64,000 bases of DNA from Helicoverpa zea. Taxonomy: Eukaryota > Arthropoda > Insecta > Lepidoptera > Noctuidae. Positions within the stretch are counted from its first letter, which is position 1; each line of letters starts with the position of its first letter. Shown here piece after piece: positions 20,810-34,400 of the stretch. The translations under genes and the position numbers were made by a program. The stretch spans positions 12,338,001 to 12,402,000 of the forward strand of contig NC_061461.1 of assembly GCF_022581195.2 (NCBI RefSeq), read 5' to 3'. The notes beneath the pieces are model-generated. The model did no database searches and had not been told where the DNA came from. It saw only the letters and a list, made by a program, of their open reading frames with translations.

Positions 20810-21000
20810 GTTTGCCGCAACGCGCGCGTTTACGTTTTCGTTCAAGGGGTTCGTCAGCAGGGTTGATCCGGGAACGCATTCTGGAGCCGAGTTTAGGAGT
20901 TAGCGAGTGCAATGCGCCGCTCATGCAGTTCCCTAACCGGTTTCTAATCGTTGTATTTCGCCGCCGCCGATCGGGCTTTGTGTGTCTCGAAGAAAAAGTT
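20810..21000. promoter_or_regulatory. Small CpG-rich island of unknown role
   Basis: A CpG-dense patch (cgcaacgcgcgcgtttacg, then cgccgccgccgatcgg) stands out of AT-rich surroundings. A 78-codon frame on the plus strand crosses it, rich in Arg, but shows no family signature. It could be a promoter, an enhancer or an unrecognised exon. Confidence 0.35.
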
Positions 21001-21059
21001 AAAATAACTTCAATGAAAATGTTTCAAGTCATTTCTAAGGAAACCTAAATTCCAGAAAT

Positions 21060-23655
21060 TTCCAATGATAGCTTATTTTATGGCTATTTTATTTTATGTG
21101 TCATTTTTATTTCTTTAAGTTTGAATTAAAGAATCTTTTGGTGTGAGCTTGGTATGTGTGTACCGTATGTGAGGTCTCAACAACCAGTTTTTGTAAATTC
21201 ACAATAAGTCGTAGTTAGGAAGTAACCTGTGCATAGCAACAGGCCATTGTAAAGCATTCCTTATGCGGAAGAATGCACCTGACTTTAAGACCAAGCTCTT
21301 GCACCATTGAAAGCTTACTGCGGTGAAATTTCAACTTATTGCATTAGAATTTGTGACCTGAGGAGTCACATACGGCATAGACCGACGTTTTTGACCACAA
21401 TGACAAGGAGAAATATAATCTAGGATCAAAAGATCTCATACACCTACATACACAACCTAAATTCTTAAATCTCGTATTGCCAGAATAGATAACTTATCTA
21501 TGTGATATGATGATTGTCTATACTGCCTGTCCATAAACTGATAGATTGTATATAAAATTGTTCAAAGCGATTGCCCCTTAATTACATAGATTAGGAAAGT
21601 AATCCTGATAAACTTATATACCTATATATATTCCATTAGAAGACAGAATAGTTTTCTTACTTTGTAGCTCATAGCTTTTACTACCCATTACACCTTAGTC
21701 CAATCATTCTAGAACAAAACCTCTATCAAAATCTCACGATTGCTCCCAAACGTATCATCTCAAAGCAATAAACTCGAAATCTCCTCAAATCCGAAACCAA
21801 CCCAAATACTCGTTCATCATAAAAATTCTAATGGTTTAGTTATTATAAATTAATCGTGGTTGAAGAACTGTGAGCGGGTACTTTCGCCCGTGGCCCTTCG
21901 AAGCACATTTCTCTCCAAGGACATAGAAACCTGTCCCTGCGGCCAGATATCAGATTGTTTATATTATACGAGGGTATATGGGACTCGTAAATTAGGTGGT
22001 TATTTGGATTCAAACGTTGCTGAGAAATTAGGAGCAAAGGTGGGTGCGATTTTTCTGCGACGAACTACAATATAATATAATACCTGCCCAGTAATTAGAA
22101 ACTATCTATCAAAAATTCTATGTTATAACCTAGAATGCCACGTGGTGTGGAAAGGTGCAGTGCTATGTGAAATCTTGAAATTCTTTTGCAACGAAATAGA
22201 CAATTGAAGATGAACAACCATTGGACATCTATTGTTACCTATCTTTGAAGAGACAATCGGTCTAGTCGCTATTATTATCCAAAAAGGGAGATAGTTTTGT
22301 GCTTTTCCAAGTATCCACTTCTGATACTCGTAAAAATGGCTAGCTATGCAAGTCAATTAAAATCGCATCAAAGATGATACAACTAGCCCCATATTGTAAT
22401 TTCACATATTTGTTTCAACCGACTTCCCGAAAAGGAGGAGGTTCTCAATTCGTTGGGATCTTTTAAGACACACTGGAACTGTAAGACACAAGATGAATAA
22501 AAATTGGACAAAGTAATTTCGTAACTGTTTTTTTAGGTATCCATAGTGACCTTTAGGTTTTAATACTCTTCACCATATTATCGATCACTAAACCAACACT
22601 AAAGGGAACTAGGCATAAAGGAAGAAATAAACTCAATATCAAATGACTGGTCCGGTCAGTGACTAGCCATTTGTAATCATTCGGATTATTATTGCAATTT
22701 TACGGTGTATAACCAGCCTACAGGGCCTAGCTGTACCTCAGACCCACTCTTTATAAATTGTTCACATAATTCTATGCTTAATCCACTGTCCGAGTTTTGG
22801 TAAATTGATCTTATCAATTTATGTAGATACGGATATTATAATTTCTGTAATAGACCATTGCGTAGGTATCTTATTGAGACATTTGTTGCTGGGATGTTTA
22901 TTTCGCCACTTTTGTCAGAAAAAGGCATAGTAATGCGAAGAATATTGCAGGTCAAACGTGTCTATAGCTTTTAGTTTTCATGAAACACTTTTTGTTCTTT
23001 CTATACCAGACATTGAAGTGAGTGTGTGTCATCTTAGGTACTATAATATTCAACGCAGTTCCATCCGCGACCCTAAAAAACAACTTCTCACACCTGGATA
23101 AAGAGCCTATGTCCATTGTCAGACCATGGCTAGACTATCTGTGTACCCATAAAAAAATCGGTTCTGTGGTTTTGACATGAAAGCCTGACAGACAGGCAGA
23201 GTTACAGTTTAGTATTTTGCGAAATTTATACACAAGTATCTTAACAAAATCAAAAAAGATAACAACCATAGTATAAATCCTACCACATAACTTAGTCTAA
23301 AGCTAAAAGATAGTGCCTGAATATAGTGTGGAGCCATCAATACCGATCCAATTAGAGACGATTTGTTACACTCACGACGACCAGACGAACATAATGTATG
23401 CAGATTTTATTGAAATCGTAAGTAGTAAGGGGGAACTTGTGTAGGAAACTGTAGCAATTTACTTACACGATTAATAAGAATAATTTGTTAAGAATTAAGA
23501 CTTAAGAAGATCCGACTTAAACTGAAAATCTCGGAATAGAGTTGGGTATATAAAACTACAAAACAATACTTCTACAAATCACACTTCAACTAGATATTAG
23601 GAATTGGATCATTGAAAGTCAGAAAGTCTGATAAGTTTGATTTCTGACCAAACAG
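21060..23655. other. AT-rich non-coding stretch
   Basis: No gene recognised. A fragment at about 22418-22465 ('caaccgacttcccgaaaaggaggagg') is a common lepidopteran repeat tail. A small GC-richer segment at 21850-21960 contains short frames on both strands without recognisable content. Confidence 0.55.
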
Positions 23656-23659
23656 TCAT

Positions 23660-23755
23660 CGCAATCATCATCCTCCGAGCCTTTTCTCAATCATGTTGGG
23701 GTCGGCTTCCAGTCTAACCGGATTCAGCTGAGTACCAGTGCTTTACAAATAGTCA
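23660..23755 (+). repeat. Interspersed repeat, 'ggcttccagtctaac' family
   Basis: 'atcatcatcctccgagccttttctcaatcatg' type sequence followed by the family core and 'gattcagctgagtaccagtg'. This is a truncated plus-strand copy. Confidence 0.75.
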
Positions 23756-23769
23756 TCGCAATGACTGAT

Positions 23770-25530
23770 GATTTAGGTAATCCGGAGATACTCATCCGCA
23801 AAAACCTATTTCAAGAGGGGATGAACGGTTACCTTTCCAAAATTGATAGGAGACAGTTACTTCGTAATTCATAATTTCATTACTACTTGAGAACATTAGG
23901 AATTTTACTTATAATTTACCAAACTAGAGTTTTTGCAATTCTTCAGCTACTTGTACTAAGTGACCCTGCATCTACATAGTAATTTTCTAGACAATTAGGC
24001 AAGGGTAGAAATTTAATTTTAAATTATTCAGTTATTCTGGAAATTTAAATAAGGTACATAATTAAATTAAATATACTAACTGCAGTTGCAATTACAGGAA
24101 TATGAAAATTAATGGCATCTAATCATCTTTCTTATCGTTTATTTATCTTAGGCACCATCTTAATTGGTATGGCAAGTATTAATGAACTTAGGGATCAGAC
24201 TTATGGCTATATCACCCAGTCAGATAAGTTATATTTTGACCATATTGAAGGAAAATGTTTAAGATCGTCATATGTCTGTAAAGGCACTGTAAAACTTTGA
24301 AAAGCTTATGTACCTGAATAAAATTAGGTATTTTCAAGCTCTGGATTTTCTGTTTATCAAACATATAAAATGGTTCAGTAGTGTTGGAGGAAAAGCTCGA
24401 AAGATTGGACAGACAGACAGAGTTATCTTCGCACAATGTTAGTGAGGGTTTAAGAATTTTGAAAACCACGAAAGATCCACTTCATTACTTTATTTTATTA
24501 CATCCAATCAGATCCAAAAACACCATAACAGCAAAACTTAATTAATGACAAATTAGCATAAAAATGTCAGTTCTGGCAACATCAAGTCGAAAACAATGCG
24601 AAAATCATTGCAAATCAAAACGACGGACAGTAATCACGTTCAACAAACTACCTGACAGCCAGCGTTGCTAACACAAGAACTTGCGGCTCTTAGTACCAAA
24701 CCACCACGGCGTACCTTCAAAGACCAGAAGGAACAACGTCCACATTGAAAATCCGACCCTCCTACCTCGAGGTACGATGTTAAATTGAGTGAGGGAGTAG
24801 TGGTGGTTAGGGTTTTAAGGTGGGAGCCGTGTGCTGGTCAATAAATGTATGTAAAAACGTCTGCAGACTACGACGACATTCTTGTGGAGAGTCTGTAAGA
24901 TGTTAGGGACATCTAAATGGTTAGGACGCAGCCTTCTCGCTTATACACTATAATATACGAAGATTTTTATATCATTTTATATCAATTGCACTTAATTGGA
25001 CTTCTAGACGACAGTTTCTCATGTTAGGTGAGATGTTTTCACGTTCTAATTGCATTTTCAATTAGATCCGCCATTTTGTCCTTTTACGAGATCGTAATGG
25101 TGCCGTAATTGGTGTGGTTTACTATTCTTGTAATTGATATTGTGGACAATTAATGGTTAACTTGCAATTGATTCTGATGAACAATGTAAATTAGCTTTAC
25201 TAAATCTAGTTAATGTAATGATACGTTTGTATCTATTTTGTTAGAAGATACTTAACTTCAGTATGAAAACCAATTTGCATAAAACTTTTGATGCTGATTA
25301 TGTACTTTGAAACTATATTTATATTTTTGTAATAAATAAAAAACTATTCAACTAAAATGTGAACTCAACACATTAGCAACGTTTAACTCGTCGCCAACTA
25401 AGCATAATAGCACCCCCATAAATGTTAGTCGCTTAGTTTCAGCTAGCCAGTCTCACAGGCCCAATTTAACACGCCATCTAACTCCGAGCTAAGGTCTAAG
25501 ACCTGCAACAAGACGAATGGGACGCTACAG
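23770..25530. other. AT-rich non-coding stretch
   Basis: No coding exon recognised. A 'ttggacagacagacagagttatc' repeat tail lies near 24400. The rest is anonymous. Confidence 0.55.
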
Positions 25531-25539
25531 GACCTTATA

Positions 25540-25625
25540 AGGCGTATGTCAATTTATTGAACGCACCCGATCGCTCGTTCCCGCGCATTCGATTCAACAT
25601 GGCGACGGCGGCCATCTTTTTTACG
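25540..25625. promoter_or_regulatory. Conserved-looking CpG patch with a YY1/Pho-like motif
   Basis: 'cgatcgctcgttcccgcgcattcg' is followed by 'caacatggcgacggcggccatctttt'. The reverse strand reads AAGATGGCCGCC, close to the YY1/Pho consensus AAnATGGCGGC. A 13-codon frame starts at the ATG but has no support as a gene. Confidence 0.35.
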
Positions 25626-25629
25626 CTTT

Positions 25630-27410
25630 TTATCATGTTTTAATATATTTCTGTTTATTATTAGATGCGTGCGGTGTTTAGTTGGTAATTGATAGTTGCT
25701 AACGCAATTATTTACAATGTTATCGATAAAATATGTAAAAGATTATGTGAGAAGACTTTCTAGGATAATTTTCGTTATGTAGCGTACCTATTTATTGACT
25801 TACATGGCAGATGTCTTTATCCCAGTGTAGAGCAAATTAGAAGATTCTCAAAAGATCTCGATTTGATTCCCGGAAAAGCTCTTGAATCAAAAAAGGACAA
25901 TCGGAAAATGACTAAGTTAATTTGAGCAATAGTTAATTAGCAAAAACGGAAAACTCCGGTCCAATTGCATCGGCACGGGTTCTAAGATCAAAATAGTAAA
26001 AATGCAGGCGAGAAATCAAAAGTGTCAATTGCCTATCTTCCTACGCGGATCGTTAAAACCGAGGGCAATGGCCAAATCGTAAAAAAGGTTCAACTTATGA
26101 GAGCTAGCACCTCTCTATTTAAGGCTTTATCGCCTTCTAAGCATTGATTTATATACGGTGTGCCTTTTCTATTGAAATCTAGTTTCTGCACGGGCAAGAA
26201 ATTCAGAAAACTATGTGCAGATGCCACAAGTCACATGTCTACGTCTTTACAATTTCGAAGTGTAAAAAATTGCTGCCTCCCGAAATTTAAAAAAGAAGGT
26301 AAAGCTCTCGTCAGTTGCGCATACGCACTTGTATTGTACATGAATGTTTTATATCGTGAAGTGACCACATTGTAACAAACTTTGAAACAGCAAAAGACGA
26401 CGATGTACGGAAGTTTCTAGCAATTTTTTACCCATAATATTATAGCTATCATTCTGAAAAGCCCTGAAAAACACGTTCGTATTTTTCCATTTCAGATTAC
26501 TAAAACTCTCAGTAGTTTACACAATAAAATCCACAAGTAACATATGAAACTGCACTTCAAAACTAGAAACTACTAGCTAGACTATTTGAACTCTAACTAC
26601 CCGTTAACGGACTATTAAAATATAACTATCAGCATTAACTTCAGTTCTTAAATAAGGGTTATTGCAAGGTCAAGTAGATCTGCGTAACACCAGTAAAAGG
26701 CACGATTTCTCAAGATAGTTAAATTAAATAGGAATTTCTAGTCATGTGGCTATAATGACCCGTACAAATATTATAAAGGTGAAGAGTTGGTTAATTACTT
26801 GAACGTGCTAATCTCTATTCTTCACGTGTGATGACAAGAATTCTTTCAGTTTTTATTGAGAAAGGTTTTAGGCTTTTATTCGGTTGCTTGAAATATTATG
26901 TACTTACTTAGTACGCATATTGAGAACTCTAGTATGTATTAACAAGGTGAAGAGTAAGTTGGTTTAGAAAAAGGTTTGATTAGATTCAAAATTAGCTGTC
27001 AACCAATCATCGGGCCAACAGTTTATCAGCCGACAATTTAGTCAGCATTGTGCGAGGACCCTCGTAGAAACAACGTTACAACTATACCTTATTGAAAATG
27101 TAAGAAGAACCATAAGTACTACAATTTTACAAGCAAGGCTTGTACAAACAAAATACTGAAAGTGTACCCCCGAGCATGAACCACATACGTTTGTGAGATG
27201 TCGCGACTTCGCGCGCGCATTGCACATGAATTATGGAAACAGCTACAAATTATACTTGTCTTTGCACAGTTTGATACATGGTTTACTTATGTAAGTTTTG
27301 CTAACTGGGTGTAAATATGTGTACAAGAAAAACAAATTGGAAAGAGAGAAATATCTATAAAACAAATGGATGAATCATAAAGTTGGGAATAACTTTATCA
27401 AGATCTCTTT
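25630..27410. other. AT-rich non-coding stretch
   Basis: No gene, RNA gene or named repeat recognised. A small GC-richer spot lies at 27195-27225 (gcgacttcgcgcgcgc). Confidence 0.5.
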
Positions 27411-27417
27411 TCACTCC

Positions 27418-27545
27418 ATCGTCATCTGCCTAGACTTTTCCAAAACCATGTTGGGGTCAGCTTCCAGTCTTAACCAGATGCAACTGAATATTAGTGTTTT
27501 TCATGAGGTGACTGCCTATCTGACCTCCTCAACCCAGTCAAACCT
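27418..27545 (+). repeat. Interspersed repeat, 'gtcagcttccagtctta' family
   Basis: A diverged copy that retains 'ccatgttggggtcagcttcc', 'agatgcaactgaatattag' and 'ctgcctatctgacctcctc'. A reverse-oriented piece of the same family lies at about 28030-28085 ('aactgggttgagagggtcag'). Confidence 0.7.
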
Positions 27546-28089
27546 CAATCTAAAGCAACACGATACTTGATAAGCCTGACTACGTGTAACTGCTGTCAAA
27601 GATATTCAAAGGACAGCCTACCAATTTAAAATACCTTCCGAAGTACAAAGATACTCGTCATCATAAGATAGCCACCCATCTACGAGCCATGCCAAGCCTT
27701 GCTTAACCTTATATCAATGGACCTATTCGACTGTTAACAACCTCATTATCACCCTCTTCAAAATCATAAACAATCCAACCTTTTTTCTATTCCCAGCCCA
27801 ACTGAAAAAAAGAGTATAGCAACAGGTTGATAGAAATACAGCCTAGTGAGATAGGCTCGCGGGTAGACTGGCCTAAGCTCAGTGGTCGCTTGCATGCATT
27901 AATCTAGCGTACTTACCAACATGTGGGTATAACTTGAAATATATCTATGGATAAGCCTCCTGTTAAGGGTGTTACAGGTTTGGGATGAAAACGCTGCGTT
28001 TTTCACGGTGGTTTTGAAAGGATTTATTATGGAAAACATACGTAACTGGGTTGAGAGGGTCAGATAGGCTGTCATTCCACAATACACTT

Positions 28090-29430
28090 GTACTTACTGA
28101 GATGCACCTTGTATAAAGACTCGTATATATTTGAGAAATGGCTAGGATGTACTTATGAAGAAGATTCGAAATATTTTTGGTATTTTTGCGTTGTCCCGTT
28201 TGATCCATATTTGTTATGTTGTTAACATGATAGGAAAACAAAAAGATATGGTCCTTTCTTTAATAAGCAACCAATAATTACTTAGCTGCTCCATTAATCG
28301 AGCAATTTATAATCGGAATAAATAAAACATAACTATTACATACACTAAAGCGACAAAAGCTAAACTTCATGTTCCCCAAGTGTATAGTCCCCACAACATC
28401 CCGGGAACGTGGTCGAGCCGCCTTAGAACCTGTCCCCTGGCAGTTATTAGAAGTTATTAAAGAGCGCAGTTTTTGCGCGCAGTCGCAGGACGCTTCCAGA
28501 TTGCGCTTCTAATTGCATGGTGCGTGAGAATAACGAGCTAAGCCACATGAATATATTTCATGAGTTACTTCATCATAGATGATAGGAAATAAAGTAAATA
28601 AGTATGTATTCTAACTCTTAGGTAGCCTAAAACTACAAAAGAGCAAATTCACTCCTAAGAATATTATAAATTGCGAAAATTTGTAATTAGATATGGATGT
28701 TTGTTCCTCTTTCACGCTAAAACTGATAAATGTATTTTGGTGGAACTTGGCAGCAATTTAGCTTATAAATGTATCAAATTAATAAATAGGCTATTTTTCG
28801 GAAGGCAGTAATATCTATTTGTCGAATTGCAGGGACACTATTTAGTGCCCCTAAAATTAATTACAAAATTAGTATAGACCCCATTGGACTAATTAACAGG
28901 ACCCAATTAAATTAATGGAACTCTCTTTAACAGCCTTCAAAACAGAATAGAAAATCATCCATGATATTTAATAAACGCAGCATTACCAGCCCTACGAAAA
29001 AAAAACAAATTCACAATAATATTTCTATGAAACCAACAGATCGCATTTATGCGAATAAATTATGCTAATCCAATCACCATCACAGACCAAACAAACAAAT
29101 AATAATTCCTAAAGAGTCTGTAGTACAAAAACGTAATGCGATACAGGACATCTAAAGCGCCCTGCTGGTACCAGTTGCTATCTAGTTTTGTAGATACCAG
29201 TAGATACCAGTGGGTATCGACGCCTGTTCATGTCATTAGTTGGAAGCTCACGCAAGCTTTACTATGATATAGACTCGGATATGCCTGTTTTTGAAAGGTG
29301 ATTCTAGAAAGATATCTTTGAATCATCTTACTTAATAAACCTGAATGTGTTAAAGGGATTAATGACATGACATGTGATCATGACAATGACATCATGACAA
29401 TTTCCTCTTCCCGACACTATTTTTTTATGA
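28090..29430. other. Non-coding stretch with one GC-rich patch
   Basis: AT-rich except at about 28375-28550, where sequences such as 'catcccgggaacgtggtcg' and 'tttttgcgcgcagtcgcagg' occur. There is no coding frame of note. It could be a regulatory element. Confidence 0.4.
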
Positions 29431-30170
29431 TTATTTTTCCGACCCAAATATCGACCAATAGAATTGCACCATTCGACGTCACGTGGTACAACCTACATGG
29501 TATTATACTGAAAATTTTTTGAATATTTTCTCTGGTCGTTGCTACGTCAAACTGACAGGTTGTGGCCGACATTTGGGACGGAAAAATAATCTCCCGAATA
29601 CCACACGAGCTTCATAATTATCTGGCATTTCCCTCAAGGTTCCCTGCAAACAAATAAAGTCGTCAAGTTTTTCAGGAAAAATCACTCGCGCTTCGCGCTC
29701 GTTATTTTTTAACCTGAAAAACTTGACTCCTTCATTTGTTTGCAACGAACCTATCGGAAAATACCCGATAATTTTGAAGCTCTTGTGGTATTATAAGTGA
29801 TTATTTTTCCGACCCAAATATCGACCAATAGAATTGCACCATTCGACGTCACGTGGTACAACCTACATGGTATTATACTGAAAAATTTTTGAATATTTTC
29901 TCTGGTCGTTGCTACGTCAAACTGACAGGTTGTGGCCGACATTTGGGACGGAAAAATAATCTCCCGAATACCACACGAGCTTCATAATTATCTGGCATTT
30001 CCCTCAAGGTTCCCTGCAAACAAATAAAGTCGTCAAGTTTTTCAGGAAAAATCACTCGCGCTTCGCGCTCGTTATTTTTTAACCTGAAAAACTTGACTCC
30101 TTCATTTGTTTGCAACGAACCTATCGGAAAATACCCGATAATTTTGAAGCTCTTGTGGTATTATAAGTGA
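29431..30170. repeat. 370-bp tandem duplication of a composite MITE-like unit
   Basis: Copy 1 is 29431-29800 and copy 2 is 29801-30170. By eye they differ at essentially one base (near 29516). Each unit holds two inverted-repeat structures: a 160-bp one whose ends are TTATTTTTCCGACCCAAAT and its near reverse complement, and a roughly 200-bp fold-back. A 67-codon minus-strand frame (29542-29745 and again 29912-30115) is part of the repeat, not a gene. Confidence 0.92.
29597..29794. mobile_element. Fold-back (palindromic) element, copy 1; repeated at 29967-30164
   Basis: The outer arms AATACCACACGAGCTTCATA and TTGAAGCTCTTGTGGTATT and the inner arms GTCAAGTTTTTCAGG and CCTGAAAAACTTGAC are inverted around a core containing TCGCGCTTCGCGCTCG. 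The arms are about 85 bases. There is no coding capacity. It is probably a MITE. Confidence 0.8.
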
Positions 30171-30174
30171 TTAT

Positions 30175-31720
30175 CCTGTAAATGGTACACTTAAAGGTCA
30201 CATAATTTAAATGTAATACTGTAAATCCGAAAGTACTCAATACTCTCTGTCTGTCGCACTCTCACACAAATTTTTTTGGTACACAGATAGTCTGCTAGAG
30301 CCTAAAAGTACAAAGGCTGGTTTTTTTTCCCGAGTGCAGAAAGTAGTTCCCTGAGGACAAGGGTAGAATCGCGGGAATCAGCTAAATATCAACATAAATT
30401 AGGTGTTTATTACACTCTTCGGTATATCTAGTGTAAACCATAAATATGCTTTTTCCAATTTATTGATAAGATAAAACATAAAATTAAAAGATTTACAGGC
30501 GAATAAACTAAGGGTGAAACAAGACGTGACGATAATACTTTATGTATTCAAGATTGAATGTTAGAAACATGGCAACACCGCTTCTCGTGTTATTAATGAC
30601 GAGGCCAGTGATGCTCAAAGTTAAGATAGCTTAGGTAATAAGATGATACTTAATGTACATACTCGTATCTATGTATTTGATTTGTTAACTTAGTATTTTT
30701 TATACTCCACACACTGGGTGTACAACAGAAATTAATTTTCAGGAAAGTCTCTCTAACATAATGTTTTCAAAATACACTTCTTTCTCTCTCACCGTATTAT
30801 TTATTTTCAGAAATCATACTAATAATTTATCTAAAATTTATAAAGTTGTGTAAACATTACTGAAAATTATACATATTGATTGTTTACGGAAATAAATATG
30901 AAATAAGTGTTATCTAATCAAAACTATTAAAATTAGAACTATGACGCATGTTAAGGTTACATTATTAATTAGGTAATTATTGATACAAAACAATATTTAA
31001 TGAGATACTAGGGATACTATGGAATTTTTGTGTAACTATTGCATAACTTTATAATAGACTTTCATTTACAAAAAAGTACCGGATTGTTAATCATGAGTAC
31101 TAAGACTATAAAACTGAAAGTTTGTTTGTCTGTTTGACAGCGATAATTTCAGGAAGCACTCGTAGTTTATAAAAATATCACTTTTAGATAGCCCATTTAT
31201 CGAAGGAGGCTAAAGATAGCTTGTCAAGTAGTTCCCACGGGATGCGGTGGAAACTGCTGGTTAGCTAATTACTATTGCGTTTGGTATCCGTTTTACTACA
31301 ACGAAACGAATGACTATCTGTCACATCAACATACCGTATAATTTTCCGCTATCTTGTAATTGTGACAGATGAATGACAAAACTTTGAGTATCGCTGTCAG
31401 ATTATCGCCGTTGATTAACCTGTTAAGTAAGTCTTGGCTGAGTGGCTGACTGGCGTGGGGTAGGACCACCGCTAACGCGAGCTTGTGATACCCACGATAA
31501 TTATAGCTTTTTAACTTACGGTGTTACCAATAGGATATTGGTATCTGGATCTAGATATGGATATCTATCTGTTCTTTTGAGTTGGGTACTAGTATCTCTA
31601 GTATTACGCAGACGTTACTTGTATGGGGCTAATGTCAAAATTCTACCACTAGTTAGCAAATTCACAGATATATTGAATATTGAGGAATAGTTGTTAAAAG
31701 CCAGTAAGTCTGACACCCGT
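30175..31720. other. AT-rich non-coding stretch
   Basis: No gene recognised. At 31130-31260 there is a diverged reverse copy of the 'gcggtttcacccgc' repeat tail ('agttcccacgggatgcggtgg'). Confidence 0.55.
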
Positions 31721-31724
31721 CTAA

Positions 31725-31850
31725 CCAAGGGGTATTGGGTTGCCCGAGTAACTGGGTTGACGAGGTCAGATAGGGCAGTCGCTCCTTGTAAAGCACTGGT
31801 ACTCAGCTATCCCCCCAACATAGTTGGGAAAAAGGCTCGGAAGATGAGAT
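31725..31850 (-). repeat. Interspersed repeat, reverse copy of the 'ggcttccagtctaac' family
   Basis: 'ggggtattgggttgcccgag', 'gacgaggtcagatagggcag' and 'acatagttgggaaaaaggctcgg' are the reverse complements of the family blocks at 14244 and 23660. A second, more diverged reverse copy lies at 32232-32335. Confidence 0.75.
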
Positions 31851-32344
31851 TGAATATTGGGAACGTGGGGTTTGGTCAGCGGATTTAGGTGAGTATTTCC
31901 GTTACCTAATGGATTACCTACCTAAGACTGATGACTCATACCTAAAATATAGTAGCTTACGAATTATACTTGTTGAGGGTCTCATATCTCAATATTATTA
32001 TTTTGAAAGTAAAAAGGTGAAGGGTAGGTTTCAACCTATTTTACTAGAGTTTGGGCTATTATGAAGGGATATCCAGGAGGAATTCTAGGGGAAATTAACA
32101 CAGAATGAGTTATTCCGTGTTCCGAACGACACATAAATTGATGTGCCCGCAATGTGTCTGTATTTCTATCTACATCTTTGGCAGTCGTTACGGTAATACG
32201 TAGTCAGAAGTCACAAAGTCTGACTACCAGTCATATCAAGGAGTATCGGGTTGCCCGGGATAACTGAGGAAGTCAGATTTACAGTCAGCTGCATACGAAT
32301 CCAACATAGCTTCGAAAAAGGCTAGGCAGATGATGAGTGCTTGG

Positions 32345-34250
32345 AAACTGGTTGGTGGCTGGTGCTGGACAATGGTTTACTTAATTTAAAATCTTTTTAC
32401 TGAAAATATTTACCGAGGAGTGCTGAACCCTGATAGATTTGATATAGCTGGCTATATTCTATTACACATTTAAAACTAACAAGATTTTCTTAAATTAATT
32501 TTGTGGGTACCTGGTAATATTTTCTCACAAACCTCTTCGTAATAATGAACAAACCAGAGACAAGCGCACCACAGACAAGGAATATAAACAACGCAGGTTA
32601 ACTTCATAATAAACTTACATAATTATGTTATAACTCTTAACTAAGGCTTGTCTAGAGGTACATACTTACATACTTATCCTAACTAGATGTGTGTATAATA
32701 AATATTATTAGATACAAAAGTAATTCGATAGTCTGTCTGTTACTCACGGATTAAATGGATAACCAAATCAATTGAACTGATAAATTGAAACTTGGGAAAG
32801 GACTTCTTGTTTTAAAGTTAGTAGCGGGTGAAATCCGCTTAAAAAATAGTGTGAATATCAAACGGATTTGATGAAAGTAATAAGGTGATAAAAAGTGGTT
32901 GCCATTCATTTTCATCAAAATTTCCATAACTAATGAGGGGCTGAGGAATTTGATGATTGTGACCGCTCTAAACTCATGAGCAACTAGGCCGATTTGAAAA
33001 ATAATTTACTGTTAGACAGTACATTTTCGACCATTCGACCATTGCTATAATAGACTACTTTTCATCCAGCTCCACGAAGTAGTTCGAAAGGCACAATACT
33101 GTATTCACTAGCAGAAGCTAATCTTGAAAACCCTCTTCAAGACGCGAGCAAAACCACACAGAGCACTTCTACTATAAAACTCCACGTTTTAGGCGCGTGG
33201 AAACAAAATGAAATACCTTTTACCACCTTCCACTTCCTGGCTGTAAGCTGAGATCAATCAAGTGCTCGCTCATAAGCTAAAGGATTTACGCTGAGAGACG
33301 AACGTAATTACGATTTGTCATTTACATATAAGTCTGGAACTAGCTGAGTTCGAACGCTAACGCTCGATGGGGATGTGTGTTACACCGGCGTGTAAGTGTG
33401 GTGAATGTTCGGTGGCGTAATTGCTGTGCAGTGATGTGTTACATGCGTCAGTAAAATAGGAATAAAAATGTTCGAGATAAAAAAAAATGCAACGCATAAC
33501 AAGTAAAATAATGATGTCCTCCTAGCCGATTACCGGTAACGGCGGCTGTTCTCATTATAAGGAGATCAGCCAACTGCGCAGGAAATATTATAGTGCACAA
33601 GCATTTGCGCAGACACAGGTGCACTTACTATTCCTTCACTCTCATAGCCCGATGGGACGGCAATCCGACACCACCGGAGAGAGGTATATGAATTACAGGT
33701 AGTGTGGCAGCCAGGAGCTAAATAGTCTTAGTAGTCAAACCGGCCACCACGATCCTTGCTTCCCAGATTATTGAGTCGAGGAGATCAGATAGGCTCAGTA
33801 CTAGAAGCCTACCCAGCGCAGTAATAGGATGCAGGTTAAGCAGACGATAAGGTATTGTTACTTATGGATTAGATTGATCAGCAAAAATTGATTAGTGCTA
33901 GCTGATTTCCTGTTTCGTGTCGAGAAGACGATTGTTAACTTCATTAAAAAATGTAGCTACGTAAGAAAATGTTGTTTCAGAGCAGATTAATTCCTCAATC
34001 TTTACATGACTAAGAAGTTGCAAAGCGGAACATCACACTGGGTTTGCTAAAAGCATGTCGTTTGTAGGACATTTTTATACTGCATTCTATAAACGTTTAC
34101 TGTATGGGATGTTGCGATCGTCAATAGAACTCCTCAATGGTGATATGAACATAAACACTGCCACATTTAACCAATATTTATAATTTATCTCTAAACTTAA
34201 AAAAAAATCACCAAACGAAAAAAGCAAAACTTTCACGCTCCGGTGTCACA
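32345..34250. other. AT-rich non-coding stretch
   Basis: No gene recognised on either strand. There is a repeat-tail-like fragment at 32730-32855 ('agtagcgggtgaaatccgc') and some moderately GC-rich DNA at 33520-33840 with no coding content. Confidence 0.5.
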
Positions 34251-34259
34251 GGCATCCTT

Positions 34260-34400
34260 GCAGCTGTGTGCTGTGTACTTAGGCCACGCACACACACACA
34301 GCATTACGTGAGCGAACATAATAAAGGCGCACGCACACCAGCGCGCGCCGGGCAACGTCCCTAACTCGCTATGTGTACCTACCCGGGCTGTGATAGTTAT
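34260..34400. promoter_or_regulatory. CpG-rich island upstream of the 35-kb promoter zone
   Basis: Contains a short CA tract (34289-34302) and 'cgcacaccagcgcgcgccgggc'. It stands out of AT-rich flanks and may belong to the same promoter zone as the islands at 34.9 and 35.5 kb. Confidence 0.35.

Noticed and set aside
29542..30115. Identical 67-codon minus-strand frames in both duplicated copies
   Set aside because: They lie in palindromic MITE-like DNA; identity comes from the recent duplication, not from protein selection.
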